A stretch of 33,736 bases of DNA, taken from NCBI GenBank assembly GCA_016285075.1, contig JAEEQB010000052.1:1-33736 (forward strand). The letters are read 5' to 3'. This DNA comes from Prevotella sp. (GTDB lineage: Bacteria; Bacteroidota; Bacteroidia; Bacteroidales; Bacteroidaceae). A model generated the notes under the pieces. It saw only the letters and a list, made by a program, of their open reading frames with translations. It made no database searches and was not told the DNA's origin. Made by a program: the position numbers and the translations under genes. Numbering within the stretch: the first letter of the stretch is position 1; each line of letters opens with the position of its first letter. Of this stretch, positions 13,886 through 23,038 are shown piece by piece.

Positions 13886-16800
13886 TTATTTCACCACCAC
13901 TTTTTTCCCGTTCACCACGTAGATACCCTTGTGGAGTGAGCCGCGGTTGGCATTCTGACTGTTGACCTTGCGTCCGCTGAGGTCGTAGACAGAGGAATCG
14001 TTGACGAGCGATGGCGTGGCGGTGTCGTCGATGCCTGTCGGGTCGTAGTCAGCAACCTTGCACTGGGCAGCATTAATGATGGCACCGGTCTGACTGTCGA
14101 GGATCAAGGCCACCATGCTGAGCCGTTTCTTGTCTTGGACGAGTGAGTTGCCGGCTATGTTGCATGTGTGGGTGAAGTCCTGAGCCTTGTTCTTGGCGAT
14201 GGTAGCCGGGAGAGAACCTTCGATGCCATTCTTTGCACCCCAGGCGCCGATTCCCACATGGTTGTATTCTATGTCAACGATTTTGCTTGGCTTACTCTCA
14301 ATGGAGATGAGGTTGGCGTCGCCAGTGCCCATATTGGAGTAGACATTGTTCTGTGCCCAGGAAGCGTCAGTTCCTTTGAGACCGTCGGCCACAAGGATGA
14401 AGCCGATGAGGTAAGGAGGAGCTGTGGTTGTGGCGTTCACTGCCGGAGTGATATCCACGCCGAAGGTAGAGCGGGTCTTGGTGCGGATGGTGGTCATGGC
14501 AGCATCAACCCATGCTGCTTCAGCCTCGATGGACGCAATGACGGGCTTGGCGAGCTCCACCTCAATGTCGTCGGCGATGCCGAAGGGTTTGTTTCCTCCG
14601 TTGCTGCCCCAGTAAGGATCCATGATCTGTCCTCTGTTCACTACACAACTGGGATAACTGGTGGTGAGACTGAGGATGAATCCGTAGTCATCGTTCTGCA
14701 TCGGGTCACTGCTGTGGGCTGCTACGGTGATGACACGGTCGCCAAACTGGCGTTTAAGCATTTCAAGTCCCACAATGCCTCGTGTGCACCAGCCGCACCA
14801 TGTACCGGTAAACTCCTCAACGACAACGTTGTGCGTCAGTGCAGGCGAGGTGGTGATGAGTGATGCAACGGCTGTGTGGCTTTCGGCCTGGTTCGGCTGT
14901 CCGTTGATATGTGTGATGTCGAAGATGGCTTCGCGAACACCATCCTGTGGAGTGCCCATGAAGGTGACGGGCACTTCAAAAGTGCCACCGATGCGGTTAG
15001 CGGGCGTGGTGAGCGTGTAGTTCTTTGTTCCCTGGCTGACACCATCGATCGTCATCTCGTAAGTGATGCTCTTGATGGGCTCCGTTCCCCGGTTCTGGCA
15101 GGTTACGTCAATGGTACGCTGCTTGTTGGTGGCCAAGTAGACCTTGCCGATAGGAGAGGGAGAGACGATGTACTGGAAGTTGCCGCCGGTAGGCACGATG
15201 GTGAAATCATACACAAGCGAGCCGTCCTCATACTTGAACTGACTAACACCTGTATCCTCGTTGTCGAATACAATCTTTTGGGGAGAGTCGAATTGGCTGC
15301 CAATCAGTACAAAGGAGGAAAGGCGGAAGATGCTGTGTCCTTTGAAGGTGGAGTTCTTAACCACGAGGTTGTCGCCACAAGGCATCATGTTGTTTCCGAC
15401 CGATGTCATGCCCAAACTGGTGACAGTGGTGTTCTCGATGGTAAGGTCGAAGCCGTGCACCCAGATGTCAAACCACGTACTCTGCATAGTGAGCGTACCG
15501 TCGCCAGTGATGGTGAGCGACTTCTGGGCAGAAAAGACAACGTGGCCTTGCGTGTTGAGATGATTGTCGCCTACGAGGACCACGGTGGCATCATCGTAGA
15601 ACTCGAAGAGGCAGCCCTCTTGCATGTCGCTGTCGGTGACAAGGTTGGTGAGGGTGATGGTACGTCCGTTCTTGGCTATCTTGAAGCTGCCCGACTTGAT
15701 GTCGGGGAAGTCGGCAGAGGTATAGCGTTTGCCGGTATAGAGCACAGTCTCGTGGAAGGTCAGGTTGGTCTTTGCTACGACGGGTTCCTCGTAGACAACC
15801 GATATGGTGGCTTCGTGCGTCTCGCTGCCGATGGTGACGGTGAGCCGTGCTTCAAGGTTGCCGTACTGCTTGATTTGTGCAACGTCGAACATGACCTGGA
15901 TCTTGCCGTTGTCGTCGGTGGTGAAGGTTCTTTCAACTGGTTGCATAAGGGTCATGGGCAGACATTCTCCGCCTATGCACCACTGGATCTGTCCTGCCTG
16001 GAGGCTACTGCTGAGCACTTCGAGGGAAGCCTTTCCTTGTTGCTTGCTGCCGTTGAGGGTGCTGATGAGCAGTCCCTTGTCGCCGCTGCCTGCAGGGTTC
16101 GTCTCAGCCACAATGTCACCATGCTCGTCCTCGTCGGCCTCAATGGTGACGTTCGCATAGTCGGGCAGCTGCTCACCCTGATAGGTGAATGCAAAGGTCT
16201 GGGTGCCAATGCTGGTGTCAAGTACAACAGGAGTCTGCGCGGCGTTCAGTATCTCACCCGTCTTGCTGTCGATGAGCAAGGTGACGATGCGGATGTTCTT
16301 GCGTTCCTGAATGTTCTTGGGCAGATTGAAACCATAGGTGTACTGGTACGTCTTCCCTTCCTCAATGGAGTTGGGAATGCTGCCTTTCTGTCCGTCGGCA
16401 TCGCTGTAGATGGCGCGTGCCACGTCGTTGAACAGGATTTTCACCCTTCCCGGCTGCTGCGACCAGCGGTACATATAGTCATCGGGTGTCAAATCGTAGC
16501 TGTCGTAATAATTGTTCTGCGGATAGGGGCCTACCTGGTCTTCCACTACGACATAGGCAATTCGGTAGTTGTCGTTGCCCTTGTCGCTGAAGCCGAAGGT
16601 GGTCTCGGTGGTCACCTTGACGGCCGAGCTGTCAGTCCTGACGAAGAGGGCTTTGGCTTTGATCTTGGCCTCGGCGCTGTTCTTCTGATCTTCCACAATC
16701 TGGCGGATGGCAGGATACTCTGGATCGAATATCTGCTGGCGGTTGATGATGCAGTTCGGATAGGATGTGAAACGCTTGGCCACACCTTCGTAGTTCAGCC

Positions 16801-19800
16801 AATTGGCCATTTCGTCTTCGTTGTGAATGCCGATGGCAATGAAGTTGTCGGGATATTCCTTGTTCAGCCGTTCGATGGTCTCAATCCCTCTGACGCACCA
16901 GCCGCACCACGTGCCTGTGGCTTCTTCCATGACGGTGACGCGAGGATAGAAGGTGGTGGCGGGCAGCTGGAAGTCGAAGCTGCCGTTGCTGTTCGATGGC
17001 ACGGCATCGGCTTTTCCGTCAATGTCGGTCACGGTGTATTCCAACGTGTGGTTCTTGCCCTTGATAGCGGGCAACTCAATGGTGATAATCTCTGATTTTC
17101 CGCCATTGAGCTGGGTCTTGATGGTGGTGCTTTGCCCGGTCGTGCCATCGAGTGTCCATCTGACGGTGTACTGCTGAATCACCTTCGAAGTGCGGTTGGT
17201 CACTTTGGCGGTGAACTTCATCGGACTCTCAGAGATGAGCACCTGTGGGTTGCTCAGTTGTATGTCGGTGGGGAAGTTGTTGCCGGTGAAGATGATGCGC
17301 AGTGGCAGGTTAACGGGATAATCGCTGGTCATGTTGACGAACTTCTCGTAGTAGACGGGATCCAGTCCGTCGCCTGATCCCATGGCGCGGATGAAGAATC
17401 CGTCGGGCGAGGGCGTGTCCAGCGTAGAGAAACTGGTAGAGATGTTGCCGTAGCGCCCCAGACCGATGAACAGTTCCTCGCCAGTGATGGTGAAAGGCTC
17501 GTCCAGGTCGACGGTGTTCCAGTCCCAGTTCATGGTGTTGATGTTCAGGGGCTGCTTCATGAGATAGTCCTTGCCTGGGGTGGTGATGAACATATAGTCG
17601 AAGCCCTGATAGCAGGTGTTGAACCTGATGCTGCTGATGGTGTTTCCCTTCATCGGTGCCAGCATCTCGGCGGGCATACGGATGGCATATTCACCGTAGT
17701 TCTCGCCCATATCGGAAGGAATCGAGTAGCCGTCCATGGTGTCGTGGGTGTTGTAGCCCCACTCAATACCTGTGAAGACCGGCTCTTGGTCTTCCACAAA
17801 CTTCCAGTCCTTCCACTCAGAGCCCTTCCAGTTGGCCAGGGAGCCCTTGGGAATGTGGATGGTCACATCAGGGTTGACAAGGAATTCTCCCTCGGTCCAG
17901 CTGACAAACGGCGGTTCGTCGATAAGGAAGTAGACATCGCGCAGAGAAGGCATGGACTCTTTACTCCATTGGGGATAGCTGCTCATGGTGAAAGAACGCG
18001 GATTGTTGAAACGGATGGTCGTCAGTGTAGGACAGTAGGAAACTCCTCCGCTGGAGACATAGTTCAGTGAGGCAGGGAACTCTATGCTCTTCAACTTGTA
18101 GACCGACACCTGGCTCTCCTGCCTGGTGACACCTTCGCGCAGTTCAAGCTGGGTCAGGTTGTCGCAATTGGAAACGTACGGACTGATGTACATGGATGTG
18201 GAGAGCGAAGTGAGGTCGGGATTCGTGCTGAAAGTACCATCTATGGCCTGGTAAAGCCGGTAGCTCCGTCCCTCGTACTCAACGGCATCGGGCAGACGGA
18301 TGGCGCCTTTGTAGTTGCCATTTTCGGGAGGCAGCACCAAGGCACGGTTGTTGCCTTTGACAGCATAGAGGTCGTAGGTGATGCCATCGATGGTTTTTAC
18401 GCCCAGGTCCACCGTGTTCCGCTCTTCGTCCGACAGAGGGAAGTTGCGCAGCTTGAGCAGCTGGTTTTCCAGAATGGTGAGCTCCATGTAGTATTCCGAG
18501 GCGCCTCGGTCGGGCTCCCACTTGTCCGATTCACTAACACGGCTGATAGGCATGAGATGGTAGGTGCCTGGTTCAAGGCCTTTTTCCAGCCACATGTCGG
18601 CGCCAGACCAGTACGATTCGCTGGGTAGGAACTCATGTTCTTCCTGCCAGAGCACCTTCAGCAATTGGTCGTTGAGGTCGTAGAGACCTATGCCTACCTG
18701 AAGCTTAGGATGGCTTGGGTCGACATTTCTTAAGGTGCAGCCAGTCCACAGATAGCAGATTCCCTCGCTGTTAAATGATAAGTAACGGTTGCTCATCGGG
18801 CTGAGATAGGTGATCTCAGCATGAGCCGTCTCGACAGGGTCGTTCACAGAAGAATGGATGCCGATGGTGGCGCAGTGTCCCTGGCTGTAATGAGCATCGC
18901 CCGACACGAGGTTGGTCAGTTCGAAATAACCGTCACCTTGGCCGCCCCATCCCCAGTTGATGTAAAAACACCCGTCCTCGTAGCCGTGTACCACGAAAGT
19001 GTGACCTTCATTGTCTTTTGTGTAGCCGTTGTAAATCACTGGCCGTCCGTTCTTCAGCTCGTCGTATAGCAACTGCTCCCAGTCTGCAGCCGAATAGTCA
19101 TTGCTGTAGACAAACCGGGCATCGCGGCTGTAGCCAAACACACGCTTCAAGGCCGACACTTCCTCCTGAGGGATAGCACCGGACGATTCAACACCATAGT
19201 CCATGTTGACAGCCTGTCCGCAGTAGAGCATCAGCCGCGCAATGTCCTCGGTGGACATGCTGCTCCAGTTGAAGGTGGTCGGTTCCAGTTTCGGCAGGCG
19301 CAGCTGGTGGGTTTGGGTAATCAGCTGGTCGATGGCAGACGTCTGACCTTGCGGCCATTGTGTGTAGTTGATGACCTGAGCCAAAGCCGTGGCGACACAG
19401 CCGGTGAGGCATTTTTGTCCGTTTATCTCCGGGCACATGTCATTGTAAGGCGCCCACTGGCTCCATCGTGTTTTCAACAAAGGCTGCACGGCCTGTCGGG
19501 GAGCGCGGGCAACGAGTTTCCTCCCGCCCTTCATCAGCCTGCTCGCTGTTGACGTCTGTTCATAGCACTCCAACAGCCATTTCAGACCGTCGGGCATGTT
19601 GCCTGGGTCAATGTTGCCCGTGTCAGACCATCCTATGATCTCTGGCTCCTCATCGTTGCCTCCTATAATGACAAAACCCTGATTGTCGGCAGCATTGAAG
19701 ATGTGGTAGCTTTTCTCTTCCACCTTCTCAAATGAAACAAACGATTTGTCTTCTCTGAAGCGCTGGGCTTCTTTCAACGCTGATTGTCTGGTGATGGTGC

Positions 19801-19858
19801 CTGCGTGGGCAACGAGGCTTATCCATAGAGTAATGATTAACAGATCGTACCTTTTCAT
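13886..19858 (-). CDS. Secreted C10-family cysteine peptidase with BspA-like and two Omp28/thioredoxin-like modules
   Basis: A 1990-residue protein starting MKRYDLLIITLWISLVAHAG (signal peptide). Residues ~20-110 resemble the C10 propeptide (Spi). The peptidase follows with the catalytic Cys in LTGCVATALAQ (C154) and the His in GHTFVVHGYED (H291), then NWGWGGQGDGYF. Residues ~480-690 hold degenerate BspA-like leucine-rich repeats. Two homologous thioredoxin-fold modules carry EATGTWCGWCVRGIE (C985/C988) and EFTGTWCGWCTRGIV (C1688/C1691), each followed by a TSYP[NS]C[IV][IV]NR segment. A beta-helix-like stretch lies between them. The C-terminus VYDLSGRKV...KGIYVVNGKKVVVK resembles Bacteroidota sorting tails. 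The start at 19858 was chosen because an in-frame ATG at 19912 lies in the leader. It is likely a surface or secreted protease with redox modules. Single gene with its own promoter. Confidence 0.85.
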   Translation of the reverse strand: MKRYDLLIITLWISLVAHAGTITRQSALKEAQRFREDKSFVSFEKVEEKSYHIFNAADNQGFVIIGGNDEEPEIIGWSDTGNIDPGNMPDGLKWLLECYEQTSTASRLMKGGRKLVARAPRQAVQPLLKTRWSQWAPYNDMCPEINGQKCLTGCVATALAQVINYTQWPQGQTSAIDQLITQTHQLRLPKLEPTTFNWSSMSTEDIARLMLYCGQAVNMDYGVESSGAIPQEEVSALKRVFGYSRDARFVYSNDYSAADWEQLLYDELKNGRPVIYNGYTKDNEGHTFVVHGYEDGCFYINWGWGGQGDGYFELTNLVSGDAHYSQGHCATIGIHSSVNDPVETAHAEITYLSPMSNRYLSFNSEGICYLWTGCTLRNVDPSHPKLQVGIGLYDLNDQLLKVLWQEEHEFLPSESYWSGADMWLEKGLEPGTYHLMPISRVSESDKWEPDRGASEYYMELTILENQLLKLRNFPLSDEERNTVDLGVKTIDGITYDLYAVKGNNRALVLPPENGNYKGAIRLPDAVEYEGRSYRLYQAIDGTFSTNPDLTSLSTSMYISPYVSNCDNLTQLELREGVTRQESQVSVYKLKSIEFPASLNYVSSGGVSYCPTLTTIRFNNPRSFTMSSYPQWSKESMPSLRDVYFLIDEPPFVSWTEGEFLVNPDVTIHIPKGSLANWKGSEWKDWKFVEDQEPVFTGIEWGYNTHDTMDGYSIPSDMGENYGEYAIRMPAEMLAPMKGNTISSIRFNTCYQGFDYMFITTPGKDYLMKQPLNINTMNWDWNTVDLDEPFTITGEELFIGLGRYGNISTSFSTLDTPSPDGFFIRAMGSGDGLDPVYYEKFVNMTSDYPVNLPLRIIFTGNNFPTDIQLSNPQVLISESPMKFTAKVTNRTSKVIQQYTVRWTLDGTTGQSTTIKTQLNGGKSEIITIELPAIKGKNHTLEYTVTDIDGKADAVPSNSNGSFDFQLPATTFYPRVTVMEEATGTWCGWCVRGIETIERLNKEYPDNFIAIGIHNEDEMANWLNYEGVAKRFTSYPNCIINRQQIFDPEYPAIRQIVEDQKNSAEAKIKAKALFVRTDSSAVKVTTETTFGFSDKGNDNYRIAYVVVEDQVGPYPQNNYYDSYDLTPDDYMYRWSQQPGRVKILFNDVARAIYSDADGQKGSIPNSIEEGKTYQYTYGFNLPKNIQERKNIRIVTLLIDSKTGEILNAAQTPVVLDTSIGTQTFAFTYQGEQLPDYANVTIEADEDEHGDIVAETNPAGSGDKGLLISTLNGSKQQGKASLEVLSSSLQAGQIQWCIGGECLPMTLMQPVERTFTTDDNGKIQVMFDVAQIKQYGNLEARLTVTIGSETHEATISVVYEEPVVAKTNLTFHETVLYTGKRYTSADFPDIKSGSFKIAKNGRTITLTNLVTDSDMQEGCLFEFYDDATVVLVGDNHLNTQGHVVFSAQKSLTITGDGTLTMQSTWFDIWVHGFDLTIENTTVTSLGMTSVGNNMMPCGDNLVVKNSTFKGHSIFRLSSFVLIGSQFDSPQKIVFDNEDTGVSQFKYEDGSLVYDFTIVPTGGNFQYIVSPSPIGKVYLATNKQRTIDVTCQNRGTEPIKSITYEMTIDGVSQGTKNYTLTTPANRIGGTFEVPVTFMGTPQDGVREAIFDITHINGQPNQAESHTAVASLITTSPALTHNVVVEEFTGTWCGWCTRGIVGLEMLKRQFGDRVITVAAHSSDPMQNDDYGFILSLTTSYPSCVVNRGQIMDPYWGSNGGNKPFGIADDIEVELAKPVIASIEAEAAWVDAAMTTIRTKTRSTFGVDITPAVNATTTAPPYLIGFILVADGLKGTDASWAQNNVYSNMGTGDANLISIESKPSKIVDIEYNHVGIGAWGAKNGIEGSLPATIAKNKAQDFTHTCNIAGNSLVQDKKRLSMVALILDSQTGAIINAAQCKVADYDPTGIDDTATPSLVNDSSVYDLSGRKVNSQNANRGSLHKGIYVVNGKKVVVK

Positions 19859-19921
19859 ATTAGTTGGTTTTTTAGTTGATAATATGGCGGGAAAGATGCA
19901 AGTTAGTTGCACACTTTTGCT

Positions 19922-19953
19922 GCAAAGATATAAAAAAAAGTTATAATGGCAAA
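19922..19953 (-). promoter_or_regulatory. Bacteroidota sigma-A promoter of the C10 peptidase gene
   Basis: On the minus strand, TTTG (19953-19950), 19 nt, then TATCTTTGC (19930-19922): a full consensus match, 64 nt before the ATG. Confidence 0.8.
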
Positions 19954-19993
19954 GCTTTTTCCATTTCTTTTCTTCTATTTCGTTGTTATTTCG

Positions 19994-20002
19994 TATTTTT
20001 GC
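19994..20002 (+). promoter_or_regulatory. -7 box of the lipoprotein/SGNH pair
   Basis: TATTTTTGC matches TAnnTTTGC, 52 nt before the ATG at 20054. No TTTG box at the right distance. Confidence 0.55.
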
Positions 20003-20053
20003 AGAAGTTTTTTGTAATGATGATGCTTACATTAAAAACAAGTTATTAACAAT

Positions 20054-20677
20054 ATGATGAAAAAACAATTGAAATGGATGCTCGTATTGTGTTGCGGGCT
20101 GGTGATGAGTGCAGGCTTTGCAGCTTGTGACGATGACGACGATGATCACTTCCAAAGGGAGGAAACGGATGAGGAAAAGTCGTATTTCGACCGTGAGCTG
20201 GCAACAGCCGATGTAACTTACAAAGTGAGACTGGCAAAGGATGAACTCAAGTTGTACGACGTGAAAATATCCTATATGGATGAGAAGGGAGTTGAGCAGT
20301 CGTTCCTGATGAATGATACTGCCTGGACGTTGAAACGCAGCCTTACTCCCAAAGACCTGCCTGCAGAGTTTGTGCTGAGGGCAAAACCGTCGCTGAAGGA
20401 TGGTCTCGTTCTGGATGATAACGCTCAGTTCCAGGTGGGATGCATCACGAAACTCCTAGTAGTAGTGAAGAACAGCTACGGGCGAGTGATCTGTGAGCGT
20501 GATGATATTGGACTCAGTCCTTCGGACTTTGTGACGATGACTGGTGCTGATATCAAGAATCCTTGGAGTTCAGCTGTGTCAGACTTGTTTGGCTCGCTGT
20601 TCAATACCGACAAGAAATCTGTGACCGTGTCCTCCAATAAGATCAAGTACAATGGCATGTCAGAACATTATTGGTGA
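20054..20677 (+). CDS. Hypothetical lipoprotein, probably surface exposed
   Basis: A 207-residue protein. The signal peptide ends in a lipobox SAGFAAC with Cys25 as the lipidated residue. Six aspartates directly follow the cysteine. In Bacteroidota an acidic run right after the lipidated Cys is the described lipoprotein export signal for display on the outer face of the outer membrane. The mature part (TYKVRLAKDELKLYDVKISY...) has a beta-rich look with no domain I recognise. A second ATG one codon later (20057) is possible. The SGNH hydrolase gene starts 7 nt after the stop, so the two are translationally close and likely act together. Confidence 0.75.
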   Translation: MMKKQLKWMLVLCCGLVMSAGFAACDDDDDDHFQREETDEEKSYFDRELATADVTYKVRLAKDELKLYDVKISYMDEKGVEQSFLMNDTAWTLKRSLTPKDLPAEFVLRAKPSLKDGLVLDDNAQFQVGCITKLLVVVKNSYGRVICERDDIGLSPSDFVTMTGADIKNPWSSAVSDLFGSLFNTDKKSVTVSSNKIKYNGMSEHYW

Positions 20678-20684
20678 TGTTAGG

Positions 20685-21905
20685 ATGAAGAGGGCCGCAT
20701 TGATACTCTCTTTCCTGCTTGTTGCCGGAGTGGCTTCTGCCAAGCGACATTGGGTCGGGACGTGGGGCACTGCTCCGCAACTTGTTGAGCGCCATAATAA
20801 TCCGCCGGCACCGGGGTTGGACAATAATTCCCTTCGTCAGATAGTACAGGTGTCGATAGGAGGGAAGAAAGTGCGTCTGAAGCTGACCAACGAGTTCAGC
20901 AAGGAGAACACTGAGATCAAGGCCGTGGAGTTGGCCATCGCCAAGACGGCGGGTAGCAGTAGTGAGATTGACGAGGCTTCTACCGTCAGCCTGACCTTCG
21001 ATGGCCAGGCCTCGGTGACGATTCCTGCTGGTGGAACGGTTGTCTCCGATGCTGTCAAGTTTCCTATCCAGAACCGACAGAACGTGGCAGTCACCATTCA
21101 TTACGGTGCTGCTTCGTCGACCAGTGTCAGCGGACATCCCGGGTCGCGCACCACTTCTTATCTGAAAGCGGGCAACACCACCGATTTCAGCGATGCCATC
21201 AAGACCGACCATTGGTATCATATCCTGGCATTAGAGGTCGAGGCACCCATGAAATCAGGGGCTGTAGCCATTTTGGGAAACTCTATCACCGACGGACGCG
21301 GCTCCACCACCAATCAGCAGAATCGATGGGCCGACGTGCTTTCACGCCGTCTTTTGGACAATAAGGCGACACGTGGGGTAGGGGTTCTCAACATGGGTAT
21401 TGGCGGAAACTGCGTACTCAGAGGCGGGCTGGGACCTGCTGCCGTGAACCGTTATCAGCGAGACCTGTTTGGACAGGAGGGTGTGAAATGGATCATCCTT
21501 TTCGAAGCAGTCAACGACCTGGGCTCCTCGCGTAACGGCGTGCAGACAGCTGAACGTATCATAGAAGTCTATAAGCAAATCATACGCGAGGCTCATCAGA
21601 AAGGCATTCGAGTGTTCGGAGCTACCATCACACCGTTCAAAGGTAACAATTACTACTCGGAAGATCACGAGAAGGGGCGCAGCACGCTGAACACCTGGAT
21701 CCGCACCACGAAGATGCTTGATGGAGTGATTGACTTCGACCAGGCTGTTCGCAATCCGCAGGACACCATTGCCATGCAGCGCGATTTCCTGTTTGAGAAC
21801 GACTGGCTCCACTTGAATGCGAAAGGCTATGAGACCATGGGCAGCTGCATTGACCTGAGCCTGTTCACTAAGACAGCTCCGCTGGCAGCCGACGAAGAGG
21901 AGTAG
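20685..21905 (+). CDS. Secreted SGNH/GDSL-family hydrolase (esterase)
   Basis: A 406-residue protein starting MKRAALILSFLLVAGVASA, a clear signal peptide, so it is exported. After a ~190-residue N-terminal beta-type domain, the SGNH blocks are visible: GNSITDGRG (nucleophile Ser, block I), GIGGNCVL (Gly block), EAVNDLG (Asn block) and DWLHLNAKGYE (Asp-x-x-His, block V). Such enzymes remove acetyl or other ester groups from polysaccharides or lipids. Next to two arabinanases, a carbohydrate esterase role is most likely, but that is inference. Start 20685 is chosen over an in-frame ATG at 20652, which lies inside the upstream gene and would add a non-signal extension. Confidence 0.85.
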   Translation: MKRAALILSFLLVAGVASAKRHWVGTWGTAPQLVERHNNPPAPGLDNNSLRQIVQVSIGGKKVRLKLTNEFSKENTEIKAVELAIAKTAGSSSEIDEASTVSLTFDGQASVTIPAGGTVVSDAVKFPIQNRQNVAVTIHYGAASSTSVSGHPGSRTTSYLKAGNTTDFSDAIKTDHWYHILALEVEAPMKSGAVAILGNSITDGRGSTTNQQNRWADVLSRRLLDNKATRGVGVLNMGIGGNCVLRGGLGPAAVNRYQRDLFGQEGVKWIILFEAVNDLGSSRNGVQTAERIIEVYKQIIREAHQKGIRVFGATITPFKGNNYYSEDHEKGRSTLNTWIRTTKMLDGVIDFDQAVRNPQDTIAMQRDFLFENDWLHLNAKGYETMGSCIDLSLFTKTAPLAADEEE

Positions 21906-21923
21906 GACTCTCGATTACTACCT

Positions 21924-21961
21924 GGAAAAATCACGAGAAGAGACGCCAGCAGCGTCTCTTC
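21924..21961. terminator. Terminator hairpin between convergent genes
   Basis: GAAGAGACGC (21937-21946) and GCGTCTCTTC (21952-21961) form a perfect 10-bp stem with a 5-nt loop, between the SGNH gene (ends 21905) and the GH43 gene (ends 21992). On the minus strand a TTTTT run follows 6 nt after the stem; on the plus strand the tail is only T/C-rich. Confidence 0.65.
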
Positions 21962-21991
21962 TGTCTTCTGTCTACTCACAAACCTGACTTC

Positions 21992-23011
21992 CTATTCCAA
22001 TTCAGGCCATCCCTCTGATGTCCAACGAATGGGGCGTTGGATGAGCATGGCAGCACCATTCTGTGTAGCGCTGTACCCATGGCAGACGAAAATGTCTTGT
22101 CCGTCGAAAGTATAGGCAGCGCAGTGACCAGCAGCTTCCCATTCCTTCTTGTCACCTTCCAGGAAGAGAGTTCCACCACCATTGGCCATGTCCTTGCCCG
22201 TGCGGTCCAGATAGGGTCCGGCTACGTTCTTGCTGCGTCCCACGGCTACACGATAGTTGCTCTTTGCGCCACGGCAGCAATAGTCCCACGAAACGAAAAG
22301 GTAGTAATAATCACCATGCTTGAAGATAAAAGGTGCCTCAATGGCATTCGTACCGGCAAAGCGCGATGTGGGGTTCGGTTCGGTGGGTTTGAAACCAGGG
22401 TTGTAGCGTCGGGCGATGGTTCGTGGTGTCTCGCCCTTGGCCAGATGCATGGTGCTGTCGAGCCTTACCATTTGGATACCATCCCAGAACGACCCCCATA
22501 CAAGCCAAGGCTGGTCGTTGCTGTCAATAACGAAGTTCGGGTCGATGGCGTTCCAATTGTCGCGCTTCTCACGTGATGTCACAATGCAGCCCTCGTCGTC
22601 CCACATCCCCGAAGCCAACCTGCGCGTGGAAAGCAGACCGATGGCAGAACCGTTCTTGCCGAAAGTAGAACAACTGTAAGCCAACCACCAATGACCATGC
22701 CACTGGATAACATCGGGCGCCCAGACATGATTACGGAATCCCGGCACCGAGTCGCGTGTCCACTTGGGAATGACCGTCATTACGGGTTCGGCGTGAACGG
22801 TCCAGCTCTTGCGGTCTTTGGAGGACATTTTCTGAATGCCCATGCCTGTAGCAAATATATAATAGGTACTGTCCTCAAAGGCCATTACCGGATCGTGAAC
22901 CATCGGTCTGTCAGTGACGAAAGGCTGATTCCGTCTGAAACGCCGTTGTCCCTGAGCCAGAAGTGTTGTGCATGCGATTAACAGCACCAGGGAAATAACA
23001 GTTTTTTTCAT
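21992..23011 (-). CDS. GH43-family arabinanase-like glycoside hydrolase
   Basis: A 339-residue protein with a signal peptide (MKKTVISLVLLIACTTLLAQ). The five-bladed propeller GH43 triad is visible: general base Asp40 in MVHDPVMA, pKa-modulating Asp157 in NAIDPN and general acid Glu225 in NAIEAPFIF. HVWAPDVIQWHGHWWLAYSCSTFG and YYYLFVSWDYCCRG are typical of endo-alpha-1,5-L-arabinanase-type GH43. It would cleave alpha-arabinan or a related pectin side chain. It lies 27 nt downstream of a larger GH43 gene and is almost certainly cotranscribed with it. It lacks the C-terminal extension of its neighbour. Confidence 0.88.
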   Translation of the reverse strand: MKKTVISLVLLIACTTLLAQGQRRFRRNQPFVTDRPMVHDPVMAFEDSTYYIFATGMGIQKMSSKDRKSWTVHAEPVMTVIPKWTRDSVPGFRNHVWAPDVIQWHGHWWLAYSCSTFGKNGSAIGLLSTRRLASGMWDDEGCIVTSREKRDNWNAIDPNFVIDSNDQPWLVWGSFWDGIQMVRLDSTMHLAKGETPRTIARRYNPGFKPTEPNPTSRFAGTNAIEAPFIFKHGDYYYLFVSWDYCCRGAKSNYRVAVGRSKNVAGPYLDRTGKDMANGGGTLFLEGDKKEWEAAGHCAAYTFDGQDIFVCHGYSATQNGAAMLIQRPIRWTSEGWPELE

Positions 23012-23038
23012 TTTTTTCCTCTAGTTGTAGTTATTATG

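Noticed and set aside
14876..17095. 739-codon open frame on the plus strand
   Set aside because: Antisense to the C10 peptidase gene, low-complexity Val/Asp/Gly-rich translation with no domain; open because of the codon use of the opposite strand.
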